Part shown: positions 19,201 to 28,042 of the stretch, piece by piece
How the letters are laid out: every line of letters begins with the position of its first letter
Position numbering within the stretch: position 1 is the stretch's first letter
Assembly: GCF_001700435.1 (NCBI RefSeq)
Contig: NZ_LYPC01000027.1
Coordinates: forward strand, 124,380-188,379
Length of the DNA stretch: 64,000 nt
Direction of reading: 5' to 3'
Source of the DNA: Paenibacillus pectinilyticus
GTDB lineage: Bacteria > Bacillota > Bacilli > Paenibacillales > NBRC-103111
Notes under the pieces: model-generated
The model's input: the letters and a program-made list of their open reading frames with translations, nothing else
Told to the model about the DNA's origin: nothing
The model's database searches: none
Program-made: the position numbers and the translations under genes

Positions 19201-22200
19201 TTCATACGAACATTGATGGTCAAGATCCGGATGCTTATTATGCCAAACCCGAAAATTGGGGCAGCACGAGTTCGAACTATGACTGGGTTGATCCTACGTA
19301 TCCATCTGATCGTGCTAAAGATTTAGCAGGCGGGGATTTGGAGAAAAGATATACACAGCTTAGACAAGAGGTCCCTAACCTCGCAATGATTTATGATGAC
19401 GTATATAGCGGAGCAGGTTGGCACGCGAATCAATTTGCTAACATTATTCAGAACAAATTAGGCTTCTGGTTTGCGACAGAGTTCTCTGGACCTATGGAGG
19501 AAAATGTGATTTGGACCCACTGGGGAACGGATCCTTATTATCCAAGTAAAACCCCGGGCAGTCAGATTATCCGTTTTATTAAAAACCAGTATCAAGACAC
19601 GTTCCAGGCACCAAGCCCGTATACCAGTGTTTTATTGAGAGGCATGCTGCAAGCTGGAGTGGGTACTTGGCAAGGAAGAACGGACATTCAGAACGGGATT
19701 GATTTATTTTATAATAACAATTTGTTAACGAAATATATGCAGCATTTCCCTATTCTGAATACAACGCATGATGCTTCTGGTATGGATAAAACAGTCGTTT
19801 TTGAGGACGGAGTCGTCGCTTCCTTGGATGAATATCATGCAGATAGCGCGGATTCTAACTATATCATTGGCACAGCTTCGCTCAAGAAGGATGGTAAAAC
19901 GATTGCGAAATATGATGTGTTGAACCATAAAGACTGGGGAGACACAGGTGTAGGTCAATTAGATGTAAGTAACCAGAAGAGCCAACTCTTCTTGCCATGG
20001 GATCCACAAAATGAATCCAAGATCTACTACTGGAATCCAAAAGGTGGTTCAACAACGTGGGAATTGCCTAACAGCTGGGGCGGTTTATCTTCCATTGAAA
20101 TGTATAAGCTTACGGACACAGGACGTGTTTGGGATCGTACGCTGCCAGTTACGGGCGGTTCCGTAACGATCAGTAATACAACCATCGGTGTGCCGTATGT
20201 GATTTACAAATCCAAAGCGGATGAACAACAGGCAGATACACAGCAAGCTGGTGATTTCGGATTCGGCGGGCCAGTGAAGGATCCAGGTTTTGATAGCGGT
20301 ACGTTTACAGCCTGGGAGAAAACGTCTACAACGAATGCGACAGCTGCGAATGTAACCGTAGAGCACGATTCGTTGAAGAACAACTTCCTGAAAGCAGCTG
20401 GGAAAGACGATGCGACGATTACGCAGAACGTCTATGGACTTGAAGCTGGGAAAACGTACTCTGCCTCCGTTTGGGTAGACATCAATAACGCGACTACATC
20501 GACCGGCAGCGAAAATAAGTCACGCAGCACCACGGATAGAACGGTTACGATTGGCGTAAAAAACTACGGCGGGCCGGAAGTAACGAATTTCATCACTTCA
20601 TCGAAGATTAAGAACTTAGAAGAGCCTAGTAAATTCAAGAATACGTACTATCAAAGGATGAAGGTTGATTTTACGGCGGATGCCACGGGAAAAGCAACGA
20701 TTTACTTGAAAGCGGATGCCACGAGCGTTGCGAGTTCCAATGTATGGTGGGATGATGTGAAACTGTGGGAGAATCCAAGCAAAACGGATTTTGGCACTCA
20801 TTACTTCTATGAAGACTTCGAAAATGTCTCAGAAGGTTATGGGCCCTTTATGTTCCAAGCAGCTTCGAGCGGCGGGCAGACGCATTTGGCAGAAAAGGTA
20901 AGTGACGCACAGAAAGCAGCTGATCCTACGATTTCACAGCCGATGACCTACGTGATTAATGGGAATTTCTCCTTGAAGTCGAACGAACAAGATTTCATTT
21001 CAAATGCAAGTACACCACTTGTTGCTGAGCTCTTGGCAACCGTGCCATCAACGTTGAAACTATTGCCGAATATCCATTATAAAGTCAGCATGAATTATGA
21101 GGCGAATAAAGCCGGTCTGTATCAGCTCTCGGCCAAATCAAGATCGAATGGTCCGACCTTTAGCGTGCCGTTGTCTTCTGCAACAGGTACAGGCAAGTCT
21201 CTAATTCCTGGTTTTACGCTGCCGATTATCAAATCAACAGGTACTGCGACCGCGGTATTAGATTTTGAAACAGGTGCTAAGGACGACTATTACATTGCAA
21301 TTGATTCGGTTAAACAAACGGCACAGCCGCAATTATCAGCTATAGATGTTGTACTTGTTGTGGATGATTTGATTGTGGATGATTTAACCCACCCGCAAGC
21401 GCTCACAGCTGCACAAGTTGCTGCAGGCATTACGAGCATCGCTGCACCTACGCAGGATGCCAGCAGTTTGATACTGCCAGATGTGCCAGCTGGCTATAGC
21501 GTTGCCATTAGAAGTACAGATCAACCTGCTGTCATTCAACTGGATGGAACGATCGTACCCTCTGGTGTGGAGAACAAGGTGAATCTCGTTTTGGAAGTGA
21601 CGCGGACATCCGATGGTACCAAAGCGGTGACTGTGAGCTTGCCCGTTGTCGTACCAGCTAAGTCGGAACAACCTAATAAAGTTCTTCTCGATGGTGTGAA
21701 TACGGTCATGACTGGAGGTGCGTTTGATTTGACCTACGGTTTGGCTAATACAGCGGATAACATCTTAGCTCAGGATTTGACGTTTACCTACGATCCAACG
21801 AAAGTAGAATTTGTTGGTGTCGAATCTGTCAGTGATGGTTTTACCATTGTGGATAAGAAGCTGACAGATGGTCAGATCCGCATTATTGCGGTCAAAATAG
21901 GAGGGGATTCGGAGCCCACTGCTAACAACGATCTGTTGCAGCTTCATTGGAAATCCAAATCACTTCACGAATCGGCGAGTACGACGATTACGATTTCCAA
22001 GCTGCTGATCGCGAATGCCATTGGAGATGAAACAAGTCTCGCAGTCACTTCCCATGGCATTGCCATTGCATATGTGGATAAAGCCGCCTTGCAAGCACTC
22101 ATATCGGAAGCTCAGCAATGGCATGATGGGGCAGCGGAGGGCACGCTAGTTGGTCAATATCCAGTTGGATCTAAAGCGAATCTACTTGCGGCCATTAGTA

Positions 22201-22493
22201 CGGCACTTGCGGTCATTAATACTGCGAATGCTAGCCAAGATGATGTTGCACAGACAGCGAGTACATTAAGTGCTGCACTTGCAACTTTCAAAGCTTCAGT
22301 CAATATGGGAACACCAGGAGATCTGAACAACGATACTAGAGTAAGTATTGGTGACTTGGCTATTGTTGCGAAGCACTATGGAGCAACTTCGGCGGATGCT
22401 GACTGGAATTCCATTAAAGCTGCTGACGTTAATCAGGACGGTGTGATCGATATTGCGGATCTTGCTTGGCTTGCTACTAAGATTTTGAACTAG
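16257..22493 (+). CDS. Secreted GH101-type endo-alpha-N-acetylgalactosaminidase with cohesin, FIVAR and dockerin
   Basis: The 2078-residue protein starts with a Sec signal (cleavage near AWA-AG, residue 38). Three concanavalin/LamG-like domains follow to about residue 610, then the GH101 sandwich and catalytic barrel at about 620-1330. Family landmarks are MIYDDVYSGAGW (D1048, presumed nucleophile), ATEFSGPME (E1075, presumed acid/base) and WTHWGTDPYYPSK then IIRFIKNQYQD. Beta carbohydrate-binding-like domains span about 1340-1800. A cohesin-like domain lies at about 1805-1940 and a FIVAR bundle at 1941-2019. A type I dockerin with two calcium loops fills 2021-2078. The family releases core-1 disaccharide from O-glycans. 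AGGAGG precedes the ATG. Confidence 0.87.
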   Translation: MRAIRRKLSVILSTTLLATSLLPLPGVLQVLGNTTAWAAGGQSVTYTNDFETGTEVNLSDKGAVTSDTAVSARATYSEMNGQFLAAQNPNGGNEIFYFNDMPDVANGTFEAKLNIDGGASEQFGFIARYKDPTHYAMVSRDTNGWLWDGNNGGSEVWGSYLNKTIKLDPGKTYAFKMTFSGDTYEVYIDGALAYTSTSGGKLPIAGGKVGFRSYFATKTLNIDDVKVTDSDKGNAVVYTRNFTDDATPGLQMGAASAVVPTYSLKTPLPGFTGKVAQVITTNGASQVVDSKSPLAMNGTYRTKLQLNGTYSTAGLLFRYVDERNWSSVKTDSAGNWTLTGKKDGADVSYNLTSTPQPLSPGTVHNVGVDYEGDTYTVTVDGAEIYTGTQVGMAVVNGSQGYTASSTGTLTTYMDDMQVTYKEGDVYTPPKPTTYIRNYNDGLTGTWHKIDGTAYSPSPAIVNNQLNITNLFGEIYDNDSLPIQDGTYTIKFRTNIDTGRIGFIFRYLSPSQPYAMIYYNTNGNWGWQTDASHYGDLTTSGPNMTANTDYTLKIKYIGKNIKVWLNDTLVCSGSADFPVAEGKVGLRSWFTTKNITISQIAQEAYIPPTPPQPTTLLPISIASDKLRVTLDNRFPTVRSYTWLGSEASNATLQGQTDFLYNVKINGNDGFATVQSATKTAGDTVVYQLDVPVVDDNSEEAAGTVKMTVTYKVTGNIVNMTTHINSEPAGYKVRTVEFPNHKLVTVSSSNPDAQGASSWVTGEWNQMNDEFYTNDATYGTKLKDQTADSKLRTYGFVSDGTLAAALMNDVVDTPAKIVMNIANEPDDINKQLSMWNGVWKARGDIIDDSKFPPKFDFSSKIIISPDRNDDRTADWKDAAIDFRNVWSVNLHPGASEINNYVSYIAMNFNSLAQNPFLRTLDNAKKLYNLYDGFGQLILEKGYQAEGHDDSHPDLAGHFGIREGGLKDFNTLVDEGLKYNVKVGVHTNIDGQDPDAYYAKPENWGSTSSNYDWVDPTYPSDRAKDLAGGDLEKRYTQLRQEVPNLAMIYDDVYSGAGWHANQFANIIQNKLGFWFATEFSGPMEENVIWTHWGTDPYYPSKTPGSQIIRFIKNQYQDTFQAPSPYTSVLLRGMLQAGVGTWQGRTDIQNGIDLFYNNNLLTKYMQHFPILNTTHDASGMDKTVVFEDGVVASLDEYHADSADSNYIIGTASLKKDGKTIAKYDVLNHKDWGDTGVGQLDVSNQKSQLFLPWDPQNESKIYYWNPKGGSTTWELPNSWGGLSSIEMYKLTDTGRVWDRTLPVTGGSVTISNTTIGVPYVIYKSKADEQQADTQQAGDFGFGGPVKDPGFDSGTFTAWEKTSTTNATAANVTVEHDSLKNNFLKAAGKDDATITQNVYGLEAGKTYSASVWVDINNATTSTGSENKSRSTTDRTVTIGVKNYGGPEVTNFITSSKIKNLEEPSKFKNTYYQRMKVDFTADATGKATIYLKADATSVASSNVWWDDVKLWENPSKTDFGTHYFYEDFENVSEGYGPFMFQAASSGGQTHLAEKVSDAQKAADPTISQPMTYVINGNFSLKSNEQDFISNASTPLVAELLATVPSTLKLLPNIHYKVSMNYEANKAGLYQLSAKSRSNGPTFSVPLSSATGTGKSLIPGFTLPIIKSTGTATAVLDFETGAKDDYYIAIDSVKQTAQPQLSAIDVVLVVDDLIVDDLTHPQALTAAQVAAGITSIAAPTQDASSLILPDVPAGYSVAIRSTDQPAVIQLDGTIVPSGVENKVNLVLEVTRTSDGTKAVTVSLPVVVPAKSEQPNKVLLDGVNTVMTGGAFDLTYGLANTADNILAQDLTFTYDPTKVEFVGVESVSDGFTIVDKKLTDGQIRIIAVKIGGDSEPTANNDLLQLHWKSKSLHESASTTITISKLLIANAIGDETSLAVTSHGIAIAYVDKAALQALISEAQQWHDGAAEGTLVGQYPVGSKANLLAAISTALAVINTANASQDDVAQTASTLSAALATFKASVNMGTPGDLNNDTRVSIGDLAIVAKHYGATSADADWNSIKAADVNQDGVIDIADLAWLATKILN

Positions 22494-22498
22494 TCGTA

Positions 22499-23320
22499 TT
22501 ATGGCTTCTCAGTTCCCATTTTCACCTTCCGGTACGTACTGGGAGATTGCTCATATGCTTTCTTAAATAGCTTGGAAAAATGGAATTCATCATAAAAATG
22601 CAGCTTAGCTGCAATTTCTTTCAACGATAAGCTAGTGGTTTCGAGAGTAACTCTCGCAGCCGCTAGCTTTAGTTTTAAGAGGTAATCGGTTGGAGATAAG
22701 CCTGTCAGAGCACGGAACCGGGTGAAAAATGTCGTACGCGACCAGCCACATAGCTGGAGCAGGTCTTCGATCCGAATTTGCTTATCTAAATTTCGATGGA
22801 TATAAATGAGAATTTGATTGAGCTCACTGTGAGGAGAAAGGGAAACCAAGGAATGTTCCCTAGAAAGCAAGAGTAACAATTCTTGCAGCGAGATGTTGGA
22901 TGCATATTCATAGCCATGGGGCTGAACAATTAAGCCGTCAATCATCCGTTCGCACAATTGCATGACTTCTGCCATTTTGCCGGTAGAGATCACTTCCATT
23001 ACTGGCAGTTGTAGATGACGGGTCATGTTTAGCTGACTAAAATCTAGAAAGTAAAACTTCCAATTGTTATTCAGACATTTGTACATGGTAGGAATACTGT
23101 CTTCCACGAAGAAAAAGGTGTTTTTCTCCAACTCATACGTATGATTACCCAATGTAATGCTACCCTTCCCATCATAAGTAAGGAAGAGACATGGGATTTT
23201 GAAGCCCTCTCGATTCAATACTTCATAGCTATTATCGACTTGTACCTGCCAGATGGAGTGAAATACAGGGAGAGGAACTTCTCTCTTCTCTAACTTATAA
23301 GGAATGTTAATAGAGGTCAT
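22499..23320 (-). CDS. AraC-family transcriptional regulator
   Basis: The 273-residue protein has a beta-barrel sensing region in the first 150 residues or so and a two-helix-turn-helix AraC domain at the end. The first recognition region is IEDLLQLCGWSRTTFFTRF, and the second half ends FKKAYEQSPSTYRK. The frame is open upstream to 23365, but AAGGAG stands eight bases before ATG 23320, which fixes the start. The gene converges with the GH101 gene (five bases between stops) and diverges from the dioxygenase gene. It may control that gene or the importer behind it. Confidence 0.9.
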   Translation of the reverse strand: MTSINIPYKLEKREVPLPVFHSIWQVQVDNSYEVLNREGFKIPCLFLTYDGKGSITLGNHTYELEKNTFFFVEDSIPTMYKCLNNNWKFYFLDFSQLNMTRHLQLPVMEVISTGKMAEVMQLCERMIDGLIVQPHGYEYASNISLQELLLLLSREHSLVSLSPHSELNQILIYIHRNLDKQIRIEDLLQLCGWSRTTFFTRFRALTGLSPTDYLLKLKLAAARVTLETTSLSLKEIAAKLHFYDEFHFSKLFKKAYEQSPSTYRKVKMGTEKP

Positions 23321-23387
23321 AGTGTTCTCCTTCGCGTCGTTCTTCAATATTGTACGATTATACATGAAATGATAACGCTAATCCATG

Positions 23388-23409
23388 GTTGAAATGACCT
23401 GTTCAACCT
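23388..23409. promoter_or_regulatory. Inverted repeat GGTTGAA-N8-TTCAACC in the divergent promoter region
   Basis: The seven-base arms are perfect. The site lies between the AraC gene and the dioxygenase gene and could be an operator for the AraC protein or another regulator. Confidence 0.35.
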
Positions 23410-23452
23410 ATACTTAAACTATAAGTTAGCCATTAAGAACTTAGGAGAGTGG

Positions 23453-24283
23453 ATGAAGATGATGGTGAAAGTCGGCAACCGTGAACTAGAGATGCATGGG
23501 CAGCATTTAGAGGAACTTAGAAGCTCCAATGATATTTTTCATGATATCGGAGCATTGCGTGAGCGAATGGAAGAGGATGGGTACTTATTGATTCGCGGAT
23601 TTCATGATCGAGACAAGGTGTTGGAAGCTCGTACAAGCATTTTGGAAAAAATGGCTCAGATGGGGAAGTTAGATCGCGACACACAGCTTGAGGATGGCGT
23701 GATGGCCGATGGCAGCAAAACCATTTTCATGGGGGGAACGAATGAAGATTTGCCTGCGCTCTTAAATGTTTTGAATGGCGATCATATTATGCGCTTCTTT
23801 GATGAATTTCTTGGTGACAAATCGTTAACCTACCATTACAAATGGCTGAGAGCTGTTGGAAAAGGTGACTTCACAGGGGCTCATTATGATATCGTTTACA
23901 TGGGGAGAGGAACTCATAATGTGTATACGGTATGGTCCCCGCTGGGAGATGTCCCCTATGACATGGGCGGGCTAGCCATCTGCCTGGGCTCACACCGTTT
24001 CGAGAAATTGAAGGCATCCTATGGTTCCAAGGATTCTGATCGTGATGGGGTTAATCACTATACGGATGATCCGTTGTTCATTACGGAGAAATTTGGCGGT
24101 AAGTGGGCAACGACCGAATTTCAGGCAGGAGATGTACTCATCTTTGGCATGTTCTTGATGCATTGCTCCCTTGAAAATACGACGAACCAGTACCGGATTA
24201 GTGTTGATGCGAGGTACCAGTCGGTGAATGAGAAAGTAGATGAACGATGGAGCGGGAAAAAGCCGAAGGGACATTTCAAATAA
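23453..24283 (+). CDS. Phytanoyl-CoA dioxygenase (PhyH) family Fe(II)/2-oxoglutarate oxygenase
   Basis: The 276-residue protein shows the iron-binding triad H144-x-D146 in HYDIVY and H237 in MHCSLENT. R248 follows for 2-oxoglutarate. The double-stranded beta-helix core spans roughly residues 100-260. Members hydroxylate varied small molecules using oxygen and 2-oxoglutarate; the substrate here is unknown. AGGAGAG lies before the ATG. Standing alone between a divergent AraC gene and a terminator, it may be that regulator's target. Confidence 0.87.
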   Translation: MKMMVKVGNRELEMHGQHLEELRSSNDIFHDIGALRERMEEDGYLLIRGFHDRDKVLEARTSILEKMAQMGKLDRDTQLEDGVMADGSKTIFMGGTNEDLPALLNVLNGDHIMRFFDEFLGDKSLTYHYKWLRAVGKGDFTGAHYDIVYMGRGTHNVYTVWSPLGDVPYDMGGLAICLGSHRFEKLKASYGSKDSDRDGVNHYTDDPLFITEKFGGKWATTEFQAGDVLIFGMFLMHCSLENTTNQYRISVDARYQSVNEKVDERWSGKKPKGHFK

Positions 24284-24288
24284 AGGGG

Positions 24289-24328
24289 AGAATGGCTGCT
24301 GATCAAAGGCAGACCATTCTTTTTTTTG
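24289..24328 (+). terminator. Terminator after the dioxygenase gene
   Basis: AGAATGG-CTGC pairs with GCAG-ACCATTCT with one bulge, followed by eight T residues. Confidence 0.85.
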
Positions 24329-24384
24329 TTTATTTATGCCTACCTGTATGGGAAGTATCCAGAAACCTACTACTTAATATCTTG

Positions 24385-24436
24385 TAAGAAATTCTAGAAA
24401 TCACAGAAATTTATCCGTCAGGGGGGTGCTATTATA
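24385..24436 (+). promoter_or_regulatory. Triple GAAAT activator element plus extended -10 promoter, copy 1
   Basis: Positions 24385-24412 hold three GAAAT units whose starts are nine bases apart (24388, 24397, 24406). After 14 bases comes TGCTATTAT (from 24427), an extended -10 box. No good -35 is present, so the GAAAT array probably binds an activator that replaces it. The same element recurs at 35043-35070 with 26 of 28 bases identical. The promoter drives the importer permeases at 24465. Confidence 0.65.
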
Positions 24437-24464
24437 CAAATATAAATAAAGACGAGGTGATGAC

Positions 24465-25412
24465 ATGCAAGCGAAATTGGCAGCGGACGCCATGCCCCTT
24501 CCCAAAAAGCGGAATTCATGGATAAGAACGATACAGAAGTATAAAGTGTTGTATGCACTCTTATTCCCGGCATTGGTTTACTTTGCCGTATTCAAATATA
24601 TTCCCATGGCGGGAATCATTATTGCTTTTAAAAACTATAACTTGGCATTGGGTCTATGGGATAGCCCGTGGGTGGGATTGAAGAATTTCAAGGATTTTAT
24701 TCATGGTGTTTATTTCTGGGACATTATGAGAAATACGATTATCATATCGCTGTATAAGCTATTGTTCGGTTTCTCCGCTCCCATCCTACTTGCGTTGCTT
24801 CTTAATGAAGTGTATACCCAATGGTTTAAGAAAGTGGTACAAACGATCACGTATTTACCCCATTTTCTGTCATGGGTCATTGTTTACGGACTGATGGTGG
24901 CTTTATTAGCCCCAGGGGATGGCCTTTTTAACATGATTTTAAAGCAAAATGGCTTTGAGCCAATTTCTTTTCTAACGGAACCAGCTTGGGGTAGAGTGCT
25001 GATTATCTTATCTGAGATATGGAAGGATATTGGCTGGGGAGCGATATTGTATCTCGCCGCATTAGCAGGCATTGATCCAAGCTTATATGAAGCAGCTCGA
25101 ATGGATGGCGCTTCCAAGTGGAGGCAGCTATGGCACGTCACATTACCCGGCATTCGAGGCGTCATTGTTCTTATGCTGATCCTGAAATTAAGCCATATTC
25201 TGGACGCTGGCTTTGATCAAATATTCATGTTTGCCAACAGCTTTAACCAGGAGAAGATCGACATTATCGACACATGGGTTTACCGTGAAGGATTGGAGCG
25301 TCTGAAGATTGGCTTGGCTACTGCAGTGGGATTGTTTAAAGCTATCATCGGATTTGCATTAGTTCTGGCTGCGAACAAGATCGCCAAAAAATTCGATGGG
25401 CAAATATGGTGA
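24465..25412 (+). CDS. Sugar ABC transporter permease, LplB type
   Basis: The 315-residue protein has a cytoplasmic N-terminal stretch, six membrane segments and the EAA loop EAARMDGAS near residue 206. Sequence style (YALLFPALVYFAVFKYIPMAG) is that of LplB/YteP permeases, many of which import oligosaccharides from pectin or other complex glycans. GACGAGGTGATG precedes the start. It forms a channel with the next gene product. Confidence 0.92.
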   Translation: MQAKLAADAMPLPKKRNSWIRTIQKYKVLYALLFPALVYFAVFKYIPMAGIIIAFKNYNLALGLWDSPWVGLKNFKDFIHGVYFWDIMRNTIIISLYKLLFGFSAPILLALLLNEVYTQWFKKVVQTITYLPHFLSWVIVYGLMVALLAPGDGLFNMILKQNGFEPISFLTEPAWGRVLIILSEIWKDIGWGAILYLAALAGIDPSLYEAARMDGASKWRQLWHVTLPGIRGVIVLMLILKLSHILDAGFDQIFMFANSFNQEKIDIIDTWVYREGLERLKIGLATAVGLFKAIIGFALVLAANKIAKKFDGQIW

Positions 25413-25425
25413 GGTGGTTTTCAAA

Positions 25426-26295
25426 ATGATCAACATGACATTCGGGGAAAAAGTATGGCAAGCAGCCGTTTATACGATTCTAATTGTACTATCACTACTT
25501 TGCTTTCTTCCCTTTTTATATGTGGTTGCTGTTTCGGTGACGTCAGAATCGGAAGTGTTAAGAAGAGGAATTGTAATTATTCCAGAATCCTTTACCTTTG
25601 TAGCGTATAAAGAAGTTTTCATTTCTCATGGTATCGGGCAGGCGTATAAAATTACGTTGTTTCGAACGATTGTAGGCACAGCGCTAAATGTGATGTTTAC
25701 GATCATGGCAGCTTATCCGTTATCCAAAAAATACTTACCAGGACGCAGCATATTTCTAATATTCATTGTGTTTACCATGATGTTTGGTGGAGGGCTGATA
25801 CCCACTTATCTGTTAATCCGCTCTCTAGGACTGCTGAACAGTCCGTGGGTATTGATTATTCCCACTCTCATCAGTGCATTTAATCTGGTGATCATTAAAG
25901 GCTTCTTCGAGCAATTGCCTGCTGAAATCGAGGAATCGGCGAGGGTAGACGGCGCAAGTGAGCTTCAGTCGCTATGGAGTATCATTTTACCCCTGTCCAT
26001 GCCCGTACTTGCTACTGTTTCCCTATTTTATGCCGTGGGGCATTGGAACAGTTATTTTGATGCCATTGTTTATTTGAACGATGCGAACTTAATGCCACTG
26101 CAAGTTGTCTTGCGCAACATACTCCTTAACGTTTCAATACAAAGTTCTGAATCGATGGCCAATTCCGCAACGGTTAGCAAGTTTGCCGTGCAAATGGCTG
26201 CTGTTATCGTGACTACGGTTCCCATTTTGATCGTTTATCCATTCATGCAAAAGCATTTTGCTAAGGGTGTGCTCATGGGATCGATTAAAGGTTAA
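25426..26295 (+). CDS. Sugar ABC transporter permease, LplC/YtcP type
   Basis: The 289-residue protein has six membrane segments and the EAA loop ESARVDGASELQSL. The frame is open back to 25396, overlapping the previous gene by 17 bases. ATG 25426 with GTGAGGTGG five bases upstream is the better start. It is the second permease of the importer. Confidence 0.92.
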   Translation: MINMTFGEKVWQAAVYTILIVLSLLCFLPFLYVVAVSVTSESEVLRRGIVIIPESFTFVAYKEVFISHGIGQAYKITLFRTIVGTALNVMFTIMAAYPLSKKYLPGRSIFLIFIVFTMMFGGGLIPTYLLIRSLGLLNSPWVLIIPTLISAFNLVIIKGFFEQLPAEIEESARVDGASELQSLWSIILPLSMPVLATVSLFYAVGHWNSYFDAIVYLNDANLMPLQVVLRNILLNVSIQSSESMANSATVSKFAVQMAAVIVTTVPILIVYPFMQKHFAKGVLMGSIKG

Positions 26296-26366
26296 AAGGA
26301 AATTCCTACCTAGGTTGTTACGGGGACACCGTGATAATATATAAATAAGTAAAAGGAGAGGTCAAT

Positions 26367-27953
26367 ATGCAACGTAAAAAGATTACATGTACTGTTCTGG
26401 CTGCTATTGTAGGGCTGGGAACGCTATTGTCAGCATGTGGGAACCAAGATGAAGTGAAGCCGACAACTTCAAGCAGCCCTCAATCTGAGGGTAACAAGTT
26501 TGCTACCAAAATGAAAATTTCGATGTTTAACCAAGGTACGTTTAATGCTGCCGCGCCGATACCTCCACGTGAGGAAGATATTCAACGTCAAATGTTGGAG
26601 AAGGCAGTGAACATTGACTTGGATATGATGGTTCCTCAAGCAGGGCAAGCGACAACCAAACTAAATACCCTCATTGCTGGCGGGGATATTCCCGATTTGC
26701 TTTTCTTGAAGAGTCGAGCCGATCTCGCGCAATATTATGATCAAGGTGTTCTTGCGGATTTGACGCCATACTTGGATCAATTCCCTGAACTAAAGAAGCG
26801 TTTTGGTCAAGACTCCTGGGAAGCGACGACCTATCTGGGAAAAACCATCGGAGTTCCGGGTTATGATAATGTAAACGGTATCAGTCGCAGCTTCTTTATC
26901 CGCAACGATTGGTTAAAAAAGCTGAATATGAAAGTGCCGACAACCCCTGACGAGCTGTTTGAAGTGATGAAAGCCTTTACAGAGAAAGATCCAGACGGAA
27001 ATGGTAAAAACGATACGTACGGATTCATTGGCGGTATGAATAAAGAAGGCAACCTGCAAACCTATGGCTTCGATAGCTTGATGTGGATGTTTGGTGTTAA
27101 TCCGCCTTCCGCCATTGATGTGAAAGACAATAAACCGGTGTTCCTATTTACCGATCCCAAAATGAAAGAAGCGCTCGCTTACATCAATAAAATGATGACA
27201 GCGAAAGTTGTGGACCCCGACTGGGTGACGATGACTACGCCTGATTTATTGGACCAAAAGTTATTTAAAGGTAAAGTTGGCTTCATGATCAGAGATGCAC
27301 GCAGACTGGAGCCGGATTATCAGCAGAAAATGAAAGAAATCGGCGGAGAGGTACCGGAATGGATCGTCATTCCTCCAATGAAAGGGCCATATGGCGATCA
27401 AATTGTAGAGAGAAAATCGTTCCAAGGCAATTCGTGGGCCATTTCCAAGAAAGCGGACAAGGACAAAATCATTCGAATCTTGTCTATGCTGGAATATCTC
27501 TTTACGGACAAAGAAGCCTATCCGTATTTCGCATACGGGCTTAAAGGCATTCAGTGGGATATCGTGGATGGTAAGGTCAAAAATAAAAACTCTGAATTAT
27601 CCAAGGAAGTGAAAGAAAAGTACCTATGGGTTGATCATTATAGAATGCCGCGTCGTGGCGATGATGCCGAGTACTTCAGCTTCCAGAATCCGAAGACGGC
27701 AGAAGCGTTCACGAACAATCAGCAATATGTGGGTCCTACGTTGCCCGGGAATTTATTGACTGCAGACCCAAGCGATACCTTGGCAGCTGACCGCACACGA
27801 TTCATTAATGAAAGCTTAGTTAAATTCATGACGGGTAAAGACCCTCTTACCAACTGGGATACTTTCCTCCAAACATTAGATACCAAGTTCGACATGCAGA
27901 AATATAAGGATACAGCTGTTAAGCAATTTAAAGAAGCTGGCCTAATCAAGTAA
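26367..27953 (+). CDS. Large ABC substrate-binding lipoprotein, LplA/YtcQ type
   Basis: The 528-residue protein has a lipoprotein signal with LSAC and C24. A Ser/Thr-rich linker follows, then a family 1 solute-binding fold of the long LplA type (MFNQGTFNAAAPIPPREED, GGDIPDLLFLKSRADL). AAAGGAGAGG precedes the ATG. It binds an oligosaccharide for the permeases at 24465 and 25426. Its ligand cannot be read from the sequence. Confidence 0.92.
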   Translation: MQRKKITCTVLAAIVGLGTLLSACGNQDEVKPTTSSSPQSEGNKFATKMKISMFNQGTFNAAAPIPPREEDIQRQMLEKAVNIDLDMMVPQAGQATTKLNTLIAGGDIPDLLFLKSRADLAQYYDQGVLADLTPYLDQFPELKKRFGQDSWEATTYLGKTIGVPGYDNVNGISRSFFIRNDWLKKLNMKVPTTPDELFEVMKAFTEKDPDGNGKNDTYGFIGGMNKEGNLQTYGFDSLMWMFGVNPPSAIDVKDNKPVFLFTDPKMKEALAYINKMMTAKVVDPDWVTMTTPDLLDQKLFKGKVGFMIRDARRLEPDYQQKMKEIGGEVPEWIVIPPMKGPYGDQIVERKSFQGNSWAISKKADKDKIIRILSMLEYLFTDKEAYPYFAYGLKGIQWDIVDGKVKNKNSELSKEVKEKYLWVDHYRMPRRGDDAEYFSFQNPKTAEAFTNNQQYVGPTLPGNLLTADPSDTLAADRTRFINESLVKFMTGKDPLTNWDTFLQTLDTKFDMQKYKDTAVKQFKEAGLIK

Positions 27954-27960
27954 ATAAACG

Positions 27961-27994
27961 AAGAGAGTGGCGATAAATCGCCCCTCTCTTTGTT
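27961..27994 (+). terminator. Terminator after the binding-protein gene
   Basis: GAGAG-T-GGCGA and TCGCC-C-CTCTC form a stem with one mismatch and a TAAA loop, followed by TTTGTTG. It ends the importer unit and lies just before the kinase promoter. Confidence 0.7.
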
Positions 27995-28018
27995 GTCCTA
28001 TGCTATGCTTAGTAGAAT
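27990..28018 (+). promoter_or_regulatory. Candidate sigma-A promoter for the kinase/regulator pair
   Basis: TTGTTG (27990-27995), a 17-base spacer and TAGAAT (28013-28018) lie 25 bases before the kinase ATG. Confidence 0.4.
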
Positions 28019-28042
28019 ACGGATTTAAAAGGAAGATGACCG

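Noticed and set aside
23360..23387. cre-like ATGATAACGCTAATC before the AraC/dioxygenase pair
   Set aside because: The AA and final C positions of the consensus do not match.
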